Source: an uncultured Bacilli bacterium (GTDB lineage: Bacteria; Bacillota_I; Bacilli_A; RF39; UBA660). Taken from it: 64,000 nucleotides of DNA. Made by a program: the position numbers and the translations under genes. Location of the stretch: contig CANRNY010000003.1 in the NCBI GenBank assembly GCA_947632085.1, forward strand, positions 28,523 to 92,522, written 5' to 3'. The notes beneath the pieces were generated by a model. It did not search any database. It saw nothing but the letters and a program-made list of their open reading frames with translations, and was not told the origin of the DNA. Numbering within the stretch: position 1 is the first letter of the stretch; every line of letters begins with the position of its first letter. Positions 44,016 through 53,342 of this stretch are shown one piece after another.

Positions 44016-47000
44016 TTAGTAGTTATTAAGGAAATTTTTTCGAGTTGTTATACTTTTCTTTAAATTTTCTAAATAGAAATTACATTTATTATCTGCTGAT
44101 AATAATTCATATTTTTGATACTCTTTAGTAAATATTTCTTCTATTTCATTTAATTCAAAGATTGAATTAGTATTATTAAGACGATTAATAACAATACTTA
44201 AAAGAACATAGATATCATATTTTAGAGCTTCTTCTTTATTAGTATGGCGATATGCTGTGTAATTATTTTCTAATTTAGTTAATATTTTACTTAAAATAAC
44301 TGGTTCATAAGTAGTTGTATATTCTTTTATTAGTTTATTAATATTAGTTAATTCTTTTTTAGATATTTGTTTAAGATCTAAAGAAATAATTGGTAAACCT
44401 TCAGGATGATGTTTATTTTTAAATTCTAAACTAATAGTAACTATTTTATTTAAATACATATTATCATTTAGACGATTAGCATCAACTAACATATAATCTG
44501 GTTCGATGTTAGGAAGATTATCATTGTTATAATTAGGTCTTAGGGCATACTTATTTAAGTAAATAGTATTATTATAATCACGAGTATTATTAATTAAGTT
44601 AGGAACAGAAGCAAAATAATCTTTACTATTATCTTTTTCATCTTTTATATAATAGTTAGACATTTTAGTTATTCCTTCGTCTAATAAGCCATTATAACCT
44701 AATAAGAAGTCTTTATGGAAGACTAAATTATCTTTAGTAAGAAGACTACAAGGGATACTATAATTTAAGTCATTTACTAATGTATGATAGCTATTAAAAT
44801 AATTTTTAGTTGTTAGATAAGATGATTCTAAGTCTAAGTTAGCAACTAAATATAAGAAATCTTCTTTACTATTATAAATAGTTATTTCTTGATTATAGAA
44901 ATTAACTTTCATACTTTTTAAATTATTATTTTTACTACGTAATTCATAATTATAAGTTTTTGAATACATTTTATTGATATTATTTATGATACGGAAAGAA
45001 TCATACATAGAAATAACTTGATATTCATTATCTAAGGCTTTTAATGATTCGTTATCAGTATTCATTATTCTATTTAAATTAGAAATAAAGATATATTCTT
45101 CATTATAAGTATTAGTATCTAAATAACTAAAATCATACATTTTAAGAACAAGTTTAGCTTCTTCTAAAGTTAATTTAAAATGTTTTTCAACGAAATATTC
45201 TTTGATATTATGGTCATTTTTAATTAAATTAGTTAATTTAGTAACTGTATTTGTTTCATAGCTAAGTATTTCTTCATAAGTACGTGGAACATTTAAGATA
45301 TTAGGTCGTTTTAAACTTAGATTGTTTTGATAAAAACGAGGTATCATATATAAATAATAACTAATAATATTATTAAATTTAGATTTAGATAGATTACTAT
45401 AATTAACTTGAGCTAAGATTTTAGAAAGATTACCATATTTTTTACGATTTTTAGGATTAGTAGCTAAAGCTAATAAAGATAAGATATTATTAAGAGTTTC
45501 TTCTCTATTTAACTCCTCTAAACTATAATATAAAGTATTAATAAACGAAGATGTAATACGATAATTTTGACTAATAGTTATTAAACTTTGTTCAAGAGAT
45601 GGATATTTAGTAAGATAACTTAAAATACTTATTTTTATATCACATATATAATCTTCAAAGATTCTAAAATCAATTGTATTAAGTAAGAAAGCGTTAGCAT
45701 TTAATAGTTTACGATAGATATTATAATATTTATCTTTTAAAAGATATTTAATTAAGTCATTAGAGCATAAAGCTTTTTTACTATTATAATCTAATTCTTG
45801 CATAATATTAGATAATAATTCTTTAGTATAGTATTTAGATTCTTTATTAAAATATTTAATTAAAGAAGGACGATTTTTGATTATATCAGGAATAATATGA
45901 TAGTCAGTTTGAGCGAATTTAAAAATTATATCAATAACTTTAGAATCACTTAATACTAAATTATTAAAATTAAGATCAGTTTTTAATAATAATTCTTTAA
46001 TTAAAGAAGCATTTAAATTAGGAATTTCATTGGTATTATTTAGATAGTAGCTAATGGCATATTCATCTAGTTTGAAAGAAGTATTACTAACTAAAACAGT
46101 TCTTAATTCATCGTTATCATAGAAAAATTTACGTTTACTTAAAGGAATACTAGCTAATAAACGATTTAATAATTCTGAATCTTTAAACTTTTTAATATTA
46201 CTAATAAACAAAACTTTATCATCTTCATTAAAGTTAGCAAGAGCAAATAGATTATCTAAAAGATAATATTCTTTCCTATTTAAACTATTAACTAAAGTAG
46301 TACATAAGTCTTTATTACATAGTAATCTTTTCTTAAATGAATTATCTATCTTACATAGATTAGTAATAGATACGATATCTAAATTAGGTAGAACATTATT
46401 TTTTAAATCATATAAATCTTGTTCAGTCAAAGATGTAATAAACTTTTCAGGATTAAAAGTTACTTTATTTAATTTTTTTATTAATTCTTTATAATAATAT
46501 TTATTATTTTTCGCTAAATCTTTTAGTTTATCTAAAGATAAATCATATAAAACATCGACAACAGGAGATGAAAATAATTTTTTCTCGTTAATTAATATCT
46601 TTTTAAGATAAGTATATGGAAGACTTCTTAATAGTTGTTCAGATTTATTATTAGATATAAGATTATCAATATTATTTAATTTGAGAATTTCTTTTTGAAA
46701 TAAGCTGTTTGTATTTATTAAAAGCTGGATAATAACTGAATCTTTAGGATGAAGATTTAAAATGGATTCTAGTTTATCTATAGATAATAAATTTAGTAAA
46801 GGATGATTTTTTTGATAGTTGTTATCTAGTTTAGATAAATAGATATTTAAGAATGTTTCATTATTAATTAATTCTTCAGGATTAGGACAAGAATAAGCAA
46901 ATTCTTCAATAGTATTTAAATTATATAATTTTAAGATACTAAGATCTTCTAAAATATGTTTTTTACTTTCGGGTTTTAATGTTGAAAAACTTAAACCTTT

Positions 47001-47450
47001 CTTTATTAAAAGATTATCTATTGCGGAATCACGTCTTAAAAAAGTTATTTCTTCAGGAGTTAAATCATTAATTATTTCAGATAAAGATAATAACTCATCA
47101 CTTTTTAAAAGACTATTTTTTATTTTTTTAGAATATGTTAAAAGAGTTAAACGAGGTTTATGACAATTAGAAGTTAAAGACAAAAGCATAGAACCAGATA
47201 TTTTAGTTGAATCTAGTAAATTAATAAACGCTTCTTTAGTTAGTTCTTGATTAAGGTAGTCAGTTTCTTTATATTTATTTGAAGCATAAAGATATGGATA
47301 TAACATCGAAGTGTTTTCTTGGTTAAATCTAAAGCTTTTATCAAGTAAATGACTATTTATTTTCGCAAGTAAATTACGTGCTTTTTGTTCATTATTTTTG
47401 TTTGTTTCTAATTCTTTAAATAATTTTTTTATAGATTCTTGTTCTTGCAT
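44016..47450 (-). CDS. 1144-residue protein of unknown function with helical repeats
   Basis: Begins MQEQESIKKLF at ATG 47450 behind AGGGAG. No signal peptide or membrane helix. Residues about 60-750 are Leu/Asn/Lys-rich and look like an alpha-helical solenoid, with recurring LxxLxxxxLxxLLxxN-type units. The C-terminal ~350 residues are less repetitive, with motifs such as YNQEITIYNSKEDFLYLV, NIEPDYMLVD and GLPIISLDLKQI that suggest a folded, possibly catalytic, domain. I do not recognise the family. It is flanked by a CmpB-like gene and MYG1, with no operon partner. Confidence 0.75.
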   Translation of the reverse strand: MQEQESIKKLFKELETNKNNEQKARNLLAKINSHLLDKSFRFNQENTSMLYPYLYASNKYKETDYLNQELTKEAFINLLDSTKISGSMLLSLTSNCHKPRLTLLTYSKKIKNSLLKSDELLSLSEIINDLTPEEITFLRRDSAIDNLLIKKGLSFSTLKPESKKHILEDLSILKLYNLNTIEEFAYSCPNPEELINNETFLNIYLSKLDNNYQKNHPLLNLLSIDKLESILNLHPKDSVIIQLLINTNSLFQKEILKLNNIDNLISNNKSEQLLRSLPYTYLKKILINEKKLFSSPVVDVLYDLSLDKLKDLAKNNKYYYKELIKKLNKVTFNPEKFITSLTEQDLYDLKNNVLPNLDIVSITNLCKIDNSFKKRLLCNKDLCTTLVNSLNRKEYYLLDNLFALANFNEDDKVLFISNIKKFKDSELLNRLLASIPLSKRKFFYDNDELRTVLVSNTSFKLDEYAISYYLNNTNEIPNLNASLIKELLLKTDLNFNNLVLSDSKVIDIIFKFAQTDYHIIPDIIKNRPSLIKYFNKESKYYTKELLSNIMQELDYNSKKALCSNDLIKYLLKDKYYNIYRKLLNANAFLLNTIDFRIFEDYICDIKISILSYLTKYPSLEQSLITISQNYRITSSFINTLYYSLEELNREETLNNILSLLALATNPKNRKKYGNLSKILAQVNYSNLSKSKFNNIISYYLYMIPRFYQNNLSLKRPNILNVPRTYEEILSYETNTVTKLTNLIKNDHNIKEYFVEKHFKLTLEEAKLVLKMYDFSYLDTNTYNEEYIFISNLNRIMNTDNESLKALDNEYQVISMYDSFRIINNINKMYSKTYNYELRSKNNNLKSMKVNFYNQEITIYNSKEDFLYLVANLDLESSYLTTKNYFNSYHTLVNDLNYSIPCSLLTKDNLVFHKDFLLGYNGLLDEGITKMSNYYIKDEKDNSKDYFASVPNLINNTRDYNNTIYLNKYALRPNYNNDNLPNIEPDYMLVDANRLNDNMYLNKIVTISLEFKNKHHPEGLPIISLDLKQISKKELTNINKLIKEYTTTYEPVILSKILTKLENNYTAYRHTNKEEALKYDIYVLLSIVINRLNNTNSIFELNEIEEIFTKEYQKYELLSADNKCNFYLENLKKSITTRKNFLNNY

Positions 47451-47496
47451 AATGCCAACTCCCTATTCTAAAAATATTATAGCATTAATCAAAATT

Positions 47497-47522
47497 AAAA
47501 AAAAGGAATTTTTAATTCCTTA
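47497..47522 (-). terminator. Terminator after the MYG1 gene
   Basis: Minus-strand AAGGAATT, loop AAAA, AATTCCTT, then a run of T. Confidence 0.85.
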
Positions 47523-47528
47523 TCTTAG

Positions 47529-48446
47529 TTATTTTTCTTTAGGATGAGTTAAAGCATTTTCGGCCATTAGAATAGCGTCTTCTAAAGTATTTGTACAAGC
47601 AAGAAAACCACTTGAATGGACAAAACGAGCTGTCTTAATTTGAGAAGTATTAGCTAATTCTTCATCATGAAGTCCTAAAAATGATGGATCAAAACAACAA
47701 ACCAATTCTTTAGAATGTTCATTTATTGTCATTGGCTTGATGTTATATCCTCCTCTATTAGATGGGAAGATGACTACTTTAATTTCTTTAGCTAAAGGAT
47801 TTTTGGAATTAAAAATAGCATCTTGATATGGCATATATTCATCTAAAATTAAAATGTGATTTTGAACATTAGGGATGATAGATTCAACTTTTTTAGTTGC
47901 TTCGATTTTAGCTTGTTCTTTTTTTATAAGACGATCAAAGATTGTTTCAGCAAGAGAGCAAGCGATTAAAAAATTATCGTCATTGTCTACTTCTTCATTC
48001 CAAGCTTTATTAAATAAATCAATTATTTTATCTAAATCAATTAAACTATATGGAGCATCGATTTTAGGAAATAAACCATTATCGATACCATCAATTTGCA
48101 TGACTAATTTTTCATCTATCGTTTGCCATAAAGTAGCATAATCTTCACTAATAGTTTTTAAATAATCTTTACCAAATTGTTGCCAAAGTAAACCGAAAGA
48201 ACAATATTTTATTTTTTCATTACGCCATTTGGCATCTGGACCATGATGATCGTAAGAACCAAAACCGATATCATAGACAATACTATTTTCATTAATCTCT
48301 TCAGGAACATAATTAACACGACAAACAACAGGATTATCTATTATCTTAGATAGAAAAACCGTACTAAAGACATCATCTGGATGAAATGTTGATGAATGAG
48401 TGATAAGATTAGCTTCTTTAATATTTTTAGTTATTTTAATAGACAT
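47529..48446 (-). CDS. MYG1 family protein (UPF0160)
   Basis: 305 residues. THSSTFHPDDVFSTVFL and VYDIGFGSYDHHGPDAKWR are the two metal-binding motifs of the MYG1/UPF0160 family, related to DHH phosphoesterases; C-terminal VHSSGFLACT is also conserved. Eukaryotic MYG1 is a 3'-5' RNA exonuclease; bacterial function is not established. Its start overlaps the previous gene's stop by one base. Confidence 0.9.
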   Translation of the reverse strand: MSIKITKNIKEANLITHSSTFHPDDVFSTVFLSKIIDNPVVCRVNYVPEEINENSIVYDIGFGSYDHHGPDAKWRNEKIKYCSFGLLWQQFGKDYLKTISEDYATLWQTIDEKLVMQIDGIDNGLFPKIDAPYSLIDLDKIIDLFNKAWNEEVDNDDNFLIACSLAETIFDRLIKKEQAKIEATKKVESIIPNVQNHILILDEYMPYQDAIFNSKNPLAKEIKVVIFPSNRGGYNIKPMTINEHSKELVCCFDPSFLGLHDEELANTSQIKTARFVHSSGFLACTNTLEDAILMAENALTHPKEK

Positions 48447-49663
48447 TATTTTTCCTTCTTTCTAGTTGTTGTAAAACGCGCAAACTTAGTTAATTCAAAA
48501 ATTAAAATTGGTACTATAGAAACAAGTACGGAACTACAATAATTTTTAAGACCAATATTTCTAGTTGTAAAATAAGTAAAATAGTTAATACCAATAGTTA
48601 TAGCTATACTTAATAATAGATATAAATCAATTTTGATATTCTTTAAAGATTTAAAGATATTATAAAGAATATTGTGTTCACTATATAATGAGTAAGTCAT
48701 AAATAGATTAATATAAGTAAAACTAATTAAATAAATTGTATTAGCGAAGTTAAGTGAAACACCTTGAGCTAAAGTAAACATATAAGGAATTGATAAAGTA
48801 AAGGCAATACAAAATGATTCAATAATAGTTATAAATATTTCTTGAGAACCAATAAAGATAGATGTTGGTTTTGGTTTTCTAGTAGCTATATCACTATCAA
48901 AAGGCATTGTTTTATATACAGTTTCATTAATAATAATCGTAAATACTTTAAGAATAAGAATTAATAAGAGATTACTATAAGTTGGAAAACCAGCAATATT
49001 AAAAATAATGTAACATAGAAGTAAAGGTAAATAAGTAGTGATATTATATTTAATAGTTCGAATATAATTATCGGCTAGTCCCCTTGCCTGATATATTTTG
49101 TCATATGCATTTGTTAAATCAGTAAATTCATAATATGTAAGATTTTTATTTAAATCATTTAATAAGTCTTTATTGGAAGTATTAATAATAATATTCTTTT
49201 TTAAAAGTTTTTTATCGACTTCAGATTCTGATATGACTTTTATTTTAGTTTTTAGTTTTTTAGTAGTAAGAATTATAACATTAATACCTGCTCTATTGAA
49301 TTTTTTAATGAGATTTGAATTATATTGGTCAGTAACAATAGTTTTGATATGAGAATACTTTTCTTCATCTTTAAAACTAGTTAAATATAAAGTATTAATA
49401 CTTAAGGGCATTGTAATAAAAGCAATAGCTAAAGATTTAAGAATAATATTTAATGATGAGTTTGATTCAGTATTATGCGTATTAATTATTAAACATATAA
49501 TAAAGATTAAAAGTGATAAACAATATAAAAAAAGATTAAATTTTTTAGCTTGATGATATAGTTCTTTTTTGTAACAATCTTTATTCTTTTTATTTTGATA
49601 AATTTTAAGTAAAATAATTAAAAATAAAATGATAAGTGCAATAATAATACTTACTTTACTCAT
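48446..49663 (-). CDS. Degenerate P-type ATPase membrane domain (no catalytic motif)
   Basis: 405 residues from ATG 49663; a GTG at 49672 overlaps the SD (GGTGA). About ten hydrophobic helices. The middle and end follow the P-type ATPase pattern: FNRAGINVIILTTKK (P-domain GIxVxMLTGD region), ARGLADNYIRTIKYN (GRxxYxNIRKxIRY), ETVYKTMPFDSDIATRKPKP (PPxxxxMxRxPR). The DKTGT phosphorylation site, TGES and the GDGxND hinge are all missing. It cannot be an ATP-driven pump and is probably a repurposed membrane module. Confidence 0.6.
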   Translation of the reverse strand: MSKVSIIIALIILFLIILLKIYQNKKNKDCYKKELYHQAKKFNLFLYCLSLLIFIICLIINTHNTESNSSLNIILKSLAIAFITMPLSINTLYLTSFKDEEKYSHIKTIVTDQYNSNLIKKFNRAGINVIILTTKKLKTKIKVISESEVDKKLLKKNIIINTSNKDLLNDLNKNLTYYEFTDLTNAYDKIYQARGLADNYIRTIKYNITTYLPLLLCYIIFNIAGFPTYSNLLLILILKVFTIIINETVYKTMPFDSDIATRKPKPTSIFIGSQEIFITIIESFCIAFTLSIPYMFTLAQGVSLNFANTIYLISFTYINLFMTYSLYSEHNILYNIFKSLKNIKIDLYLLLSIAITIGINYFTYFTTRNIGLKNYCSSVLVSIVPILIFELTKFARFTTTRKKEK

Positions 49664-49689
49664 ATGTATCACCTATTTCATTATAACAC

Positions 49690-49715
49690 AAAAAAGATGT
49701 GTTTTAAGCACATCC
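49690..49715 (-). terminator. Terminator after the Ig-like surface protein gene
   Basis: Minus-strand GATGTG, loop CTTAAAA, CACATC followed by six T. Confidence 0.82.
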
Positions 49716-49730
49716 TTTGTAATAATTAAG

Positions 49731-50786
49731 TTAATCAACATAAACGATATTAGCTGTTACAATCGTATTATCAGTTAAGGTGATAGTCGTCTTTTTAGGA
49801 CGAGATTTTATTTCTTGAGATGCTGCGGTATATCCACCAGGGACGAAGACAGCACTACCAACTTTAAAACCTTTATAATCAGTTATTTCTTTATTTCCTT
49901 GATAAACGTTATATTTATATCTTAAAACCATATCCATACCACCTTCACCCATATGTTCAGCAGTAAATTTAATAGTATAAGTATCATTAACGATTATTGA
50001 TTTTGTAGCTTGTTGACCATTTGATGCTGTCGCAGTAATTGTTACTTTACCTATTTTTTTGCCGGTTACTTGACCACTATTATCAACAGTAGCTATAGTG
50101 CTATCACTACTTGACCATGTTATATTTTTTTCGGTTGCATAACTTGGAACAAGAACAGCTGTTAATTTTATTTTACTACCAACCATAACATTACTTGGTC
50201 CACTAATTAATAGTTTTTTTAGTTCTACTGGATCTTTTGATTCAGTTCTTTTTTTATTAATTGTAATTTCACATGTTGCTTTATATAAGCCATCAGTTGT
50301 AGTTACAGTTATTGTTACGGTTCCAGGAGAAATAGCACTTATTAAACCATTTTCATCGACTTTAGCAATTTTATTATCACTAGATTCCCAAATAAGGTTT
50401 TCTGTAGAATAACCATCTGGTAGTGATTTAACAACTATTAATCCAGTTTCATTAGTGGCTAAATCGATGTTAGATGTATCTAGAATAATACTATCAGAAG
50501 AAGTATTAGACCAGTGGGCCTTTAAAGTAAAATCTTTTGTTACTTTTTCATTAAAATCATATTCTTTATCATCTAAGAACCAACCAGCAAATTCATAATT
50601 TTCTTTAGTTGGATCTTCAGGTTTAGTTAACTTTTCATTTTCTTTAACTTTGACTTCTTTTACTTCTGAACCACCATCTGAATCAAAAGTAACTATATAT
50701 TCTTTAGAGCATCCTTTAACTAATAAGAAAGCTAAAGCGATAAGCAAGATTACACCAATAATACTAATTATTATTTTTTTATTCAT
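49731..50786 (-). CDS. Secreted protein with InlB-B repeat and two Big_2 Ig-like domains
   Basis: 351 residues. N-terminal hydrophobic segment ending LLVKGCSKEY (possible lipobox-like Cys26, but Lys at -2 is unusual, so a plain signal anchor is equally possible). Residues about 29-92 are a Listeria-Bacteroides InlB B repeat (YIVTFDSDGGSEVKEV..FAGWF). Two bacterial Ig-like (Big_2) domains follow at about 98-177 (WESSDNKIAKVDENGLI) and 190-268 (TWSSSDSTIATVDNSGQV). Likely a cell-surface adhesion or wall-associated protein; it opens the surface locus. Confidence 0.85.
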   Translation of the reverse strand: MNKKIIISIIGVILLIALAFLLVKGCSKEYIVTFDSDGGSEVKEVKVKENEKLTKPEDPTKENYEFAGWFLDDKEYDFNEKVTKDFTLKAHWSNTSSDSIILDTSNIDLATNETGLIVVKSLPDGYSTENLIWESSDNKIAKVDENGLISAISPGTVTITVTTTDGLYKATCEITINKKRTESKDPVELKKLLISGPSNVMVGSKIKLTAVLVPSYATEKNITWSSSDSTIATVDNSGQVTGKKIGKVTITATASNGQQATKSIIVNDTYTIKFTAEHMGEGGMDMVLRYKYNVYQGNKEITDYKGFKVGSAVFVPGGYTAASQEIKSRPKKTTITLTDNTIVTANIVYVD

Positions 50787-50880
50787 TTTTTTTGACCTCT
50801 TTTCTATGCGACATTTTCAACAATTAAAATTATATCTTAATGAAGATAGGCTTGTCAATGAAACATATAGTTAGAAAAGC

Positions 50881-50909
50881 AAAAAAAAGAAGAGTCTAGC
50901 TCTTCTTAG
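50881..50909 (-). terminator. Terminator of surface gene 1
   Basis: Minus-strand AAGAAGAG, loop CTAGA, CTCTTCTT followed by eight T. Confidence 0.92.
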
Positions 50910-50912
50910 TTA

Positions 50913-51881
50913 TTAATTAAATCTTTTGTAATATATAGCAACACCACTAGCAACTAATAGAGATGCACCAGCTAAAGCAATGTACATAACTGCGTTATCG
51001 ATTGTATCTGGAGCTTCTTCTTCTGCTACTTTAGTTTTGTATACAATATAAACAGTAGTATTTTCTGTTAATTCAGCTTCTGGATCGAATTCATTTTTTA
51101 AATCTTCATCAGTATATAAACCAACTAAATCAACATCTTTATCAGTTAAAGCTTTTTGAATTTCTGCTACTTGATCTTCACTTAAAGCATATGTTGCAGG
51201 TAAAGTATATGATAAAGGTTTTTCTAATTTAACTTCTTTACCATCTTTCATAACTTTAACTGTAACTGTTACTTTCTTAACATTTTCTTTATAAGTTTCT
51301 TCATTCCATACTTCAGCAGCAGGTGTTTCATCTTCAGGTTGTTTTTCTAATAAAACAATTCCTTTTGGAACTACAACAACTTTAATTGTTTGAGTTACTG
51401 GTTCTACTTCTTCATCACCTTCCCAAGTGATTTCGTAAGTAAATTCCAAATTTATTCCTGCTTCAGCAGCTGCTTTTAAATCTTCTTCTTTAAAGCCAAT
51501 ATAGTCATCAAAACTTGAATTACTTACTGATTTTTCTTTAATTTCTGCTACTTCTTCACCATTAAATTTAACAGAATATTTTGTAGCATTTTTAGCATTT
51601 TTAACTCTAAAACCAATCCATGCATAACCATCTGGACGACTAACAGATTCAGACGAACCATTATCAAGTAGTTGGAATTTTGCTACTTCATAAGTGATAG
51701 TTACATTACTTAAATCAGTTTTATCAAGAAATCTAGTTGTTTCATCCTCTTCTGATTTTAAAGTATTAACATTTGTAATATCAGTTACATCGTCAAGTTC
51801 AATAGCATCAGCTGCATGAACTCTTGGCATTACAACTACTGCTGTAATAAGCATTAATACTAATAATAATTTTTTCTTCAT
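50913..51881 (-). CDS. Phase-variable surface protein 1
   Basis: 322 residues from ATG 51881 (GGAGAGAG SD). Signal peptide MKKKLLLVLMLITAVVVMPRVHA, a variable N-terminal half with beta-rich segments, a conserved C-terminal third (VTVTVKVMKDGKEVKLEKPLSY, LTDKDVDLVGLYTDEDLKNEF), then EEEAPDTIDN, a membrane helix and tail YYKRFN. The final module looks like a sortase-type anchor with APDTIDN in place of LPxTG. Its 3' third is nearly identical in DNA to that of the gene at 55810. Promoter has a G8 tract. Family not recognised. Confidence 0.82.
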   Translation of the reverse strand: MKKKLLLVLMLITAVVVMPRVHAADAIELDDVTDITNVNTLKSEEDETTRFLDKTDLSNVTITYEVAKFQLLDNGSSESVSRPDGYAWIGFRVKNAKNATKYSVKFNGEEVAEIKEKSVSNSSFDDYIGFKEEDLKAAAEAGINLEFTYEITWEGDEEVEPVTQTIKVVVVPKGIVLLEKQPEDETPAAEVWNEETYKENVKKVTVTVKVMKDGKEVKLEKPLSYTLPATYALSEDQVAEIQKALTDKDVDLVGLYTDEDLKNEFDPEAELTENTTVYIVYKTKVAEEEAPDTIDNAVMYIALAGASLLVASGVAIYYKRFN

Positions 51882-51926
51882 ATATTTCTCTCTCCTTCTA
51901 TTTTTATTTAAATTATTATTAAAATA

Positions 51927-51955
51927 ATTATACCCCCCCCGAGAGAAAAAAGCAA
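51927..51955 (-). promoter_or_regulatory. Promoter with G8 tract, surface gene 1
   Basis: Minus-strand TTGCTT (51950-51955), 17-bp spacer ending in eight G (51933-51940), TATAAT (51927-51932). A slipped tract length would change the -35/-10 distance. Confidence 0.82.
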
Positions 51956-51960
51956 TCACC

Positions 51961-51988
51961 AAAAAAGAAGAGTTTGCACTCTCCTTAG
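51961..51988 (-). terminator. Terminator of surface gene 2
   Basis: Minus-strand AGAGT, loop GCAA, ACTCT then CTTCTTTTTT, just upstream of the next -35. Confidence 0.85.
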
Positions 51989-51994
51989 TTTTTA

Positions 51995-52966
51995 TTAATT
52001 AAATCTTTTATAGTATACAGCAACACCACTAGCAACTAGAATTGATGCACCAGCTAAAGCAATATACATAACTGCGTTATCAATTGTATCTGGAGCTTCT
52101 TCTTCTGATTCTGCTGCTTTAGTTTTGTATACAACATAAATTGTAATATCACTTGTTATATCTTTTGTTGCATCAAATTCAGTTTTTAAATCTTTATCAG
52201 TATATAAACCAACTAATTCTAAATTATCATCAGATAATATAGCTTTCATTGCAGCTACTTTATCATCTGTTAATCTTTTAGTATCTATTAAAGCATATGA
52301 TACTGGTTCTTCTAATTCAACTTCTTTACCATCTTTAATAACTTTAACTGTTACTTCAGCTGGTCTTACTTCTTCGTATTTTGCAGCGTTCCATACTTCT
52401 TTTTCACCTTCTGAAGCACTATCATAATTTTGAGCTTGAAGTGTGATACCTTTTGGCATAATAACAATAGTTATTGATTGTGTAACAGGTTCAACGCCAT
52501 TTTCACCTTTCCATTCGATTTCATAAGTGAATTCTAAATTTTTACCTGCTTTAGCTGCTTCTTCTAATTCAGTAGCATTAAAACCGATAAAATCTTTAAT
52601 TTCAGCTGCATCTTGTTCATCATCTGGATCGCCACCATTAAATGTAACAACATACTTTGTTGCATTTGTAGCTTGTGCAACATCTAAACCAATCCATGCA
52701 TAACCTGCTGTACGACCATCTGAATTACTTTCTTGTGAACCCTCACCTAAAAGTCTAAAAGTAGCTTCATCATAAGTAATAGTTACTACACTATAATCTT
52801 CGTTATGAGAAACAGTGTCATTTTTATGACCAGATTTTAAAGTATCCTCATTTGTAATATCTGTTACTGCACCAAGAGTAATTGTCTTATCTTCTTCGGC
52901 ATGAACTCTAGGCATTACGACTACTGCTGCAATAAGCATTAATACTAATAATAATTTTTTCTTCAT
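51995..52966 (-). CDS. Phase-variable surface protein 2
   Basis: 323 residues from ATG 52966 (AGGAGGAGAG SD). Signal peptide as in its paralogues (MPRVHA then EED). The extracellular part shares the layout GYAWIGLDV.., EVWNAAKYEEVRPAEVTVKV.., DLKTEFD... The C-terminal anchor is EEEAPDTIDN plus helix plus YYKRFN. The extracellular part is acidic and lacks Cys. It resembles the 53343 gene more than 50913. Promoter carries eight G with an 18-bp spacer to TATAAT. Confidence 0.82.
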   Translation of the reverse strand: MKKKLLLVLMLIAAVVVMPRVHAEEDKTITLGAVTDITNEDTLKSGHKNDTVSHNEDYSVVTITYDEATFRLLGEGSQESNSDGRTAGYAWIGLDVAQATNATKYVVTFNGGDPDDEQDAAEIKDFIGFNATELEEAAKAGKNLEFTYEIEWKGENGVEPVTQSITIVIMPKGITLQAQNYDSASEGEKEVWNAAKYEEVRPAEVTVKVIKDGKEVELEEPVSYALIDTKRLTDDKVAAMKAILSDDNLELVGLYTDKDLKTEFDATKDITSDITIYVVYKTKAAESEEEAPDTIDNAVMYIALAGASILVASGVAVYYKRFN

Positions 52967-53008
52967 CTTTTTTCTCTCCTCCTATTTATTTAAATTATTA
53001 TTAATAAT

Positions 53009-53038
53009 ATTATATACCCCCCCCGATATAAAATGCAA
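53009..53038 (-). promoter_or_regulatory. Promoter with G8 tract, surface gene 2
   Basis: Minus-strand TTGCAT (53033-53038), G8 at 53017-53024, TATAAT at 53009-53014 (18-bp spacer; TATATA at 16 bp is an alternative). Confidence 0.72.
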
Positions 53039-53054
53039 CAACAAAAAAGAAGAG
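53039..53054. repeat. Left 16-bp direct repeat flanking the 250-bp element
   Basis: CAACAAAAAAGAAGAG, identical to 53305-53320; probable target-site duplication. Confidence 0.7.
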
Positions 53055-53304
53055 TGTTAAAGCTTTTTTAAAATGTCTCATCTTGATTTTTTTAAAATGT
53101 CCCATCATCTATCAAAACACACAGATATTTATTGATAGGCAAATCATTGACAATAGGCAGTAATAATTCGCCATACTTATTGTAATATCTTATTTTTAAG
53201 ATATTACAACTTTTATAAGAATTGTTACTGGGTTCCTATTGTCAATGAGGAACTATCGATAAATTCATTATATTAAAATGGGACATTTCTAAAAAATCTT
53301 AACA
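53055..53304. mobile_element. 250-bp palindromic MITE-like element
   Basis: The element begins TGTTAA and ends TTAACA and is bounded by 16-bp direct repeats. Terminal inverted repeats of about 27 bp match at roughly 22 positions (AAATGTCYCAT within). Inside are nested inverted repeats: ATTTATTGATAG/CTATCGATAAAT, CATTGACAATAGG/CCTATTGTCAATG, CAGTAATAATTC/GAATTGTTACTG, and a perfect central hairpin TTGTAATATCTTA-TTTT-TAAGATATTACAA. A second AAAATGTCTCATC copy lies 24 bp outside the inner one at the left end. No coding sequence. It must have been mobilised in trans. Confidence 0.72.
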
Positions 53305-53320
53305 CAACAAAAAAGAAGAG
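53305..53320. repeat. Right 16-bp direct repeat flanking the 250-bp element
   Basis: CAACAAAAAAGAAGAG, matching 53039-53054. This copy is still part of an intact terminator of the 53343 gene. Confidence 0.7.
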
Positions 53321-53335
53321 TTTGCACTCTCCTTA
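53309..53335 (-). terminator. Terminator of surface gene 3
   Basis: Minus-strand AGAGT, loop GCAA, ACTCT then CTTCTTTTTT. Confidence 0.82.
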
Positions 53336-53342
53336 ATTTTTA

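Noticed and set aside
51882..51962. Longer reading frames of three surface genes (start MIAFFSRGGYN..), which would place the G tract in coding sequence
   Set aside because: There is no SD before the upstream ATG/GTG, the paralogue at 51995 has no such frame, and the sequence fits -35/-10 boxes. A translational phase switch is therefore less likely than a promoter one.
53055..53304. Assignment of the palindromic element to the IS21 family
   Set aside because: The TGTCYCAT-type repeats recall IS21-like ends, but 16-bp duplications and missing transposase do not allow a family call.
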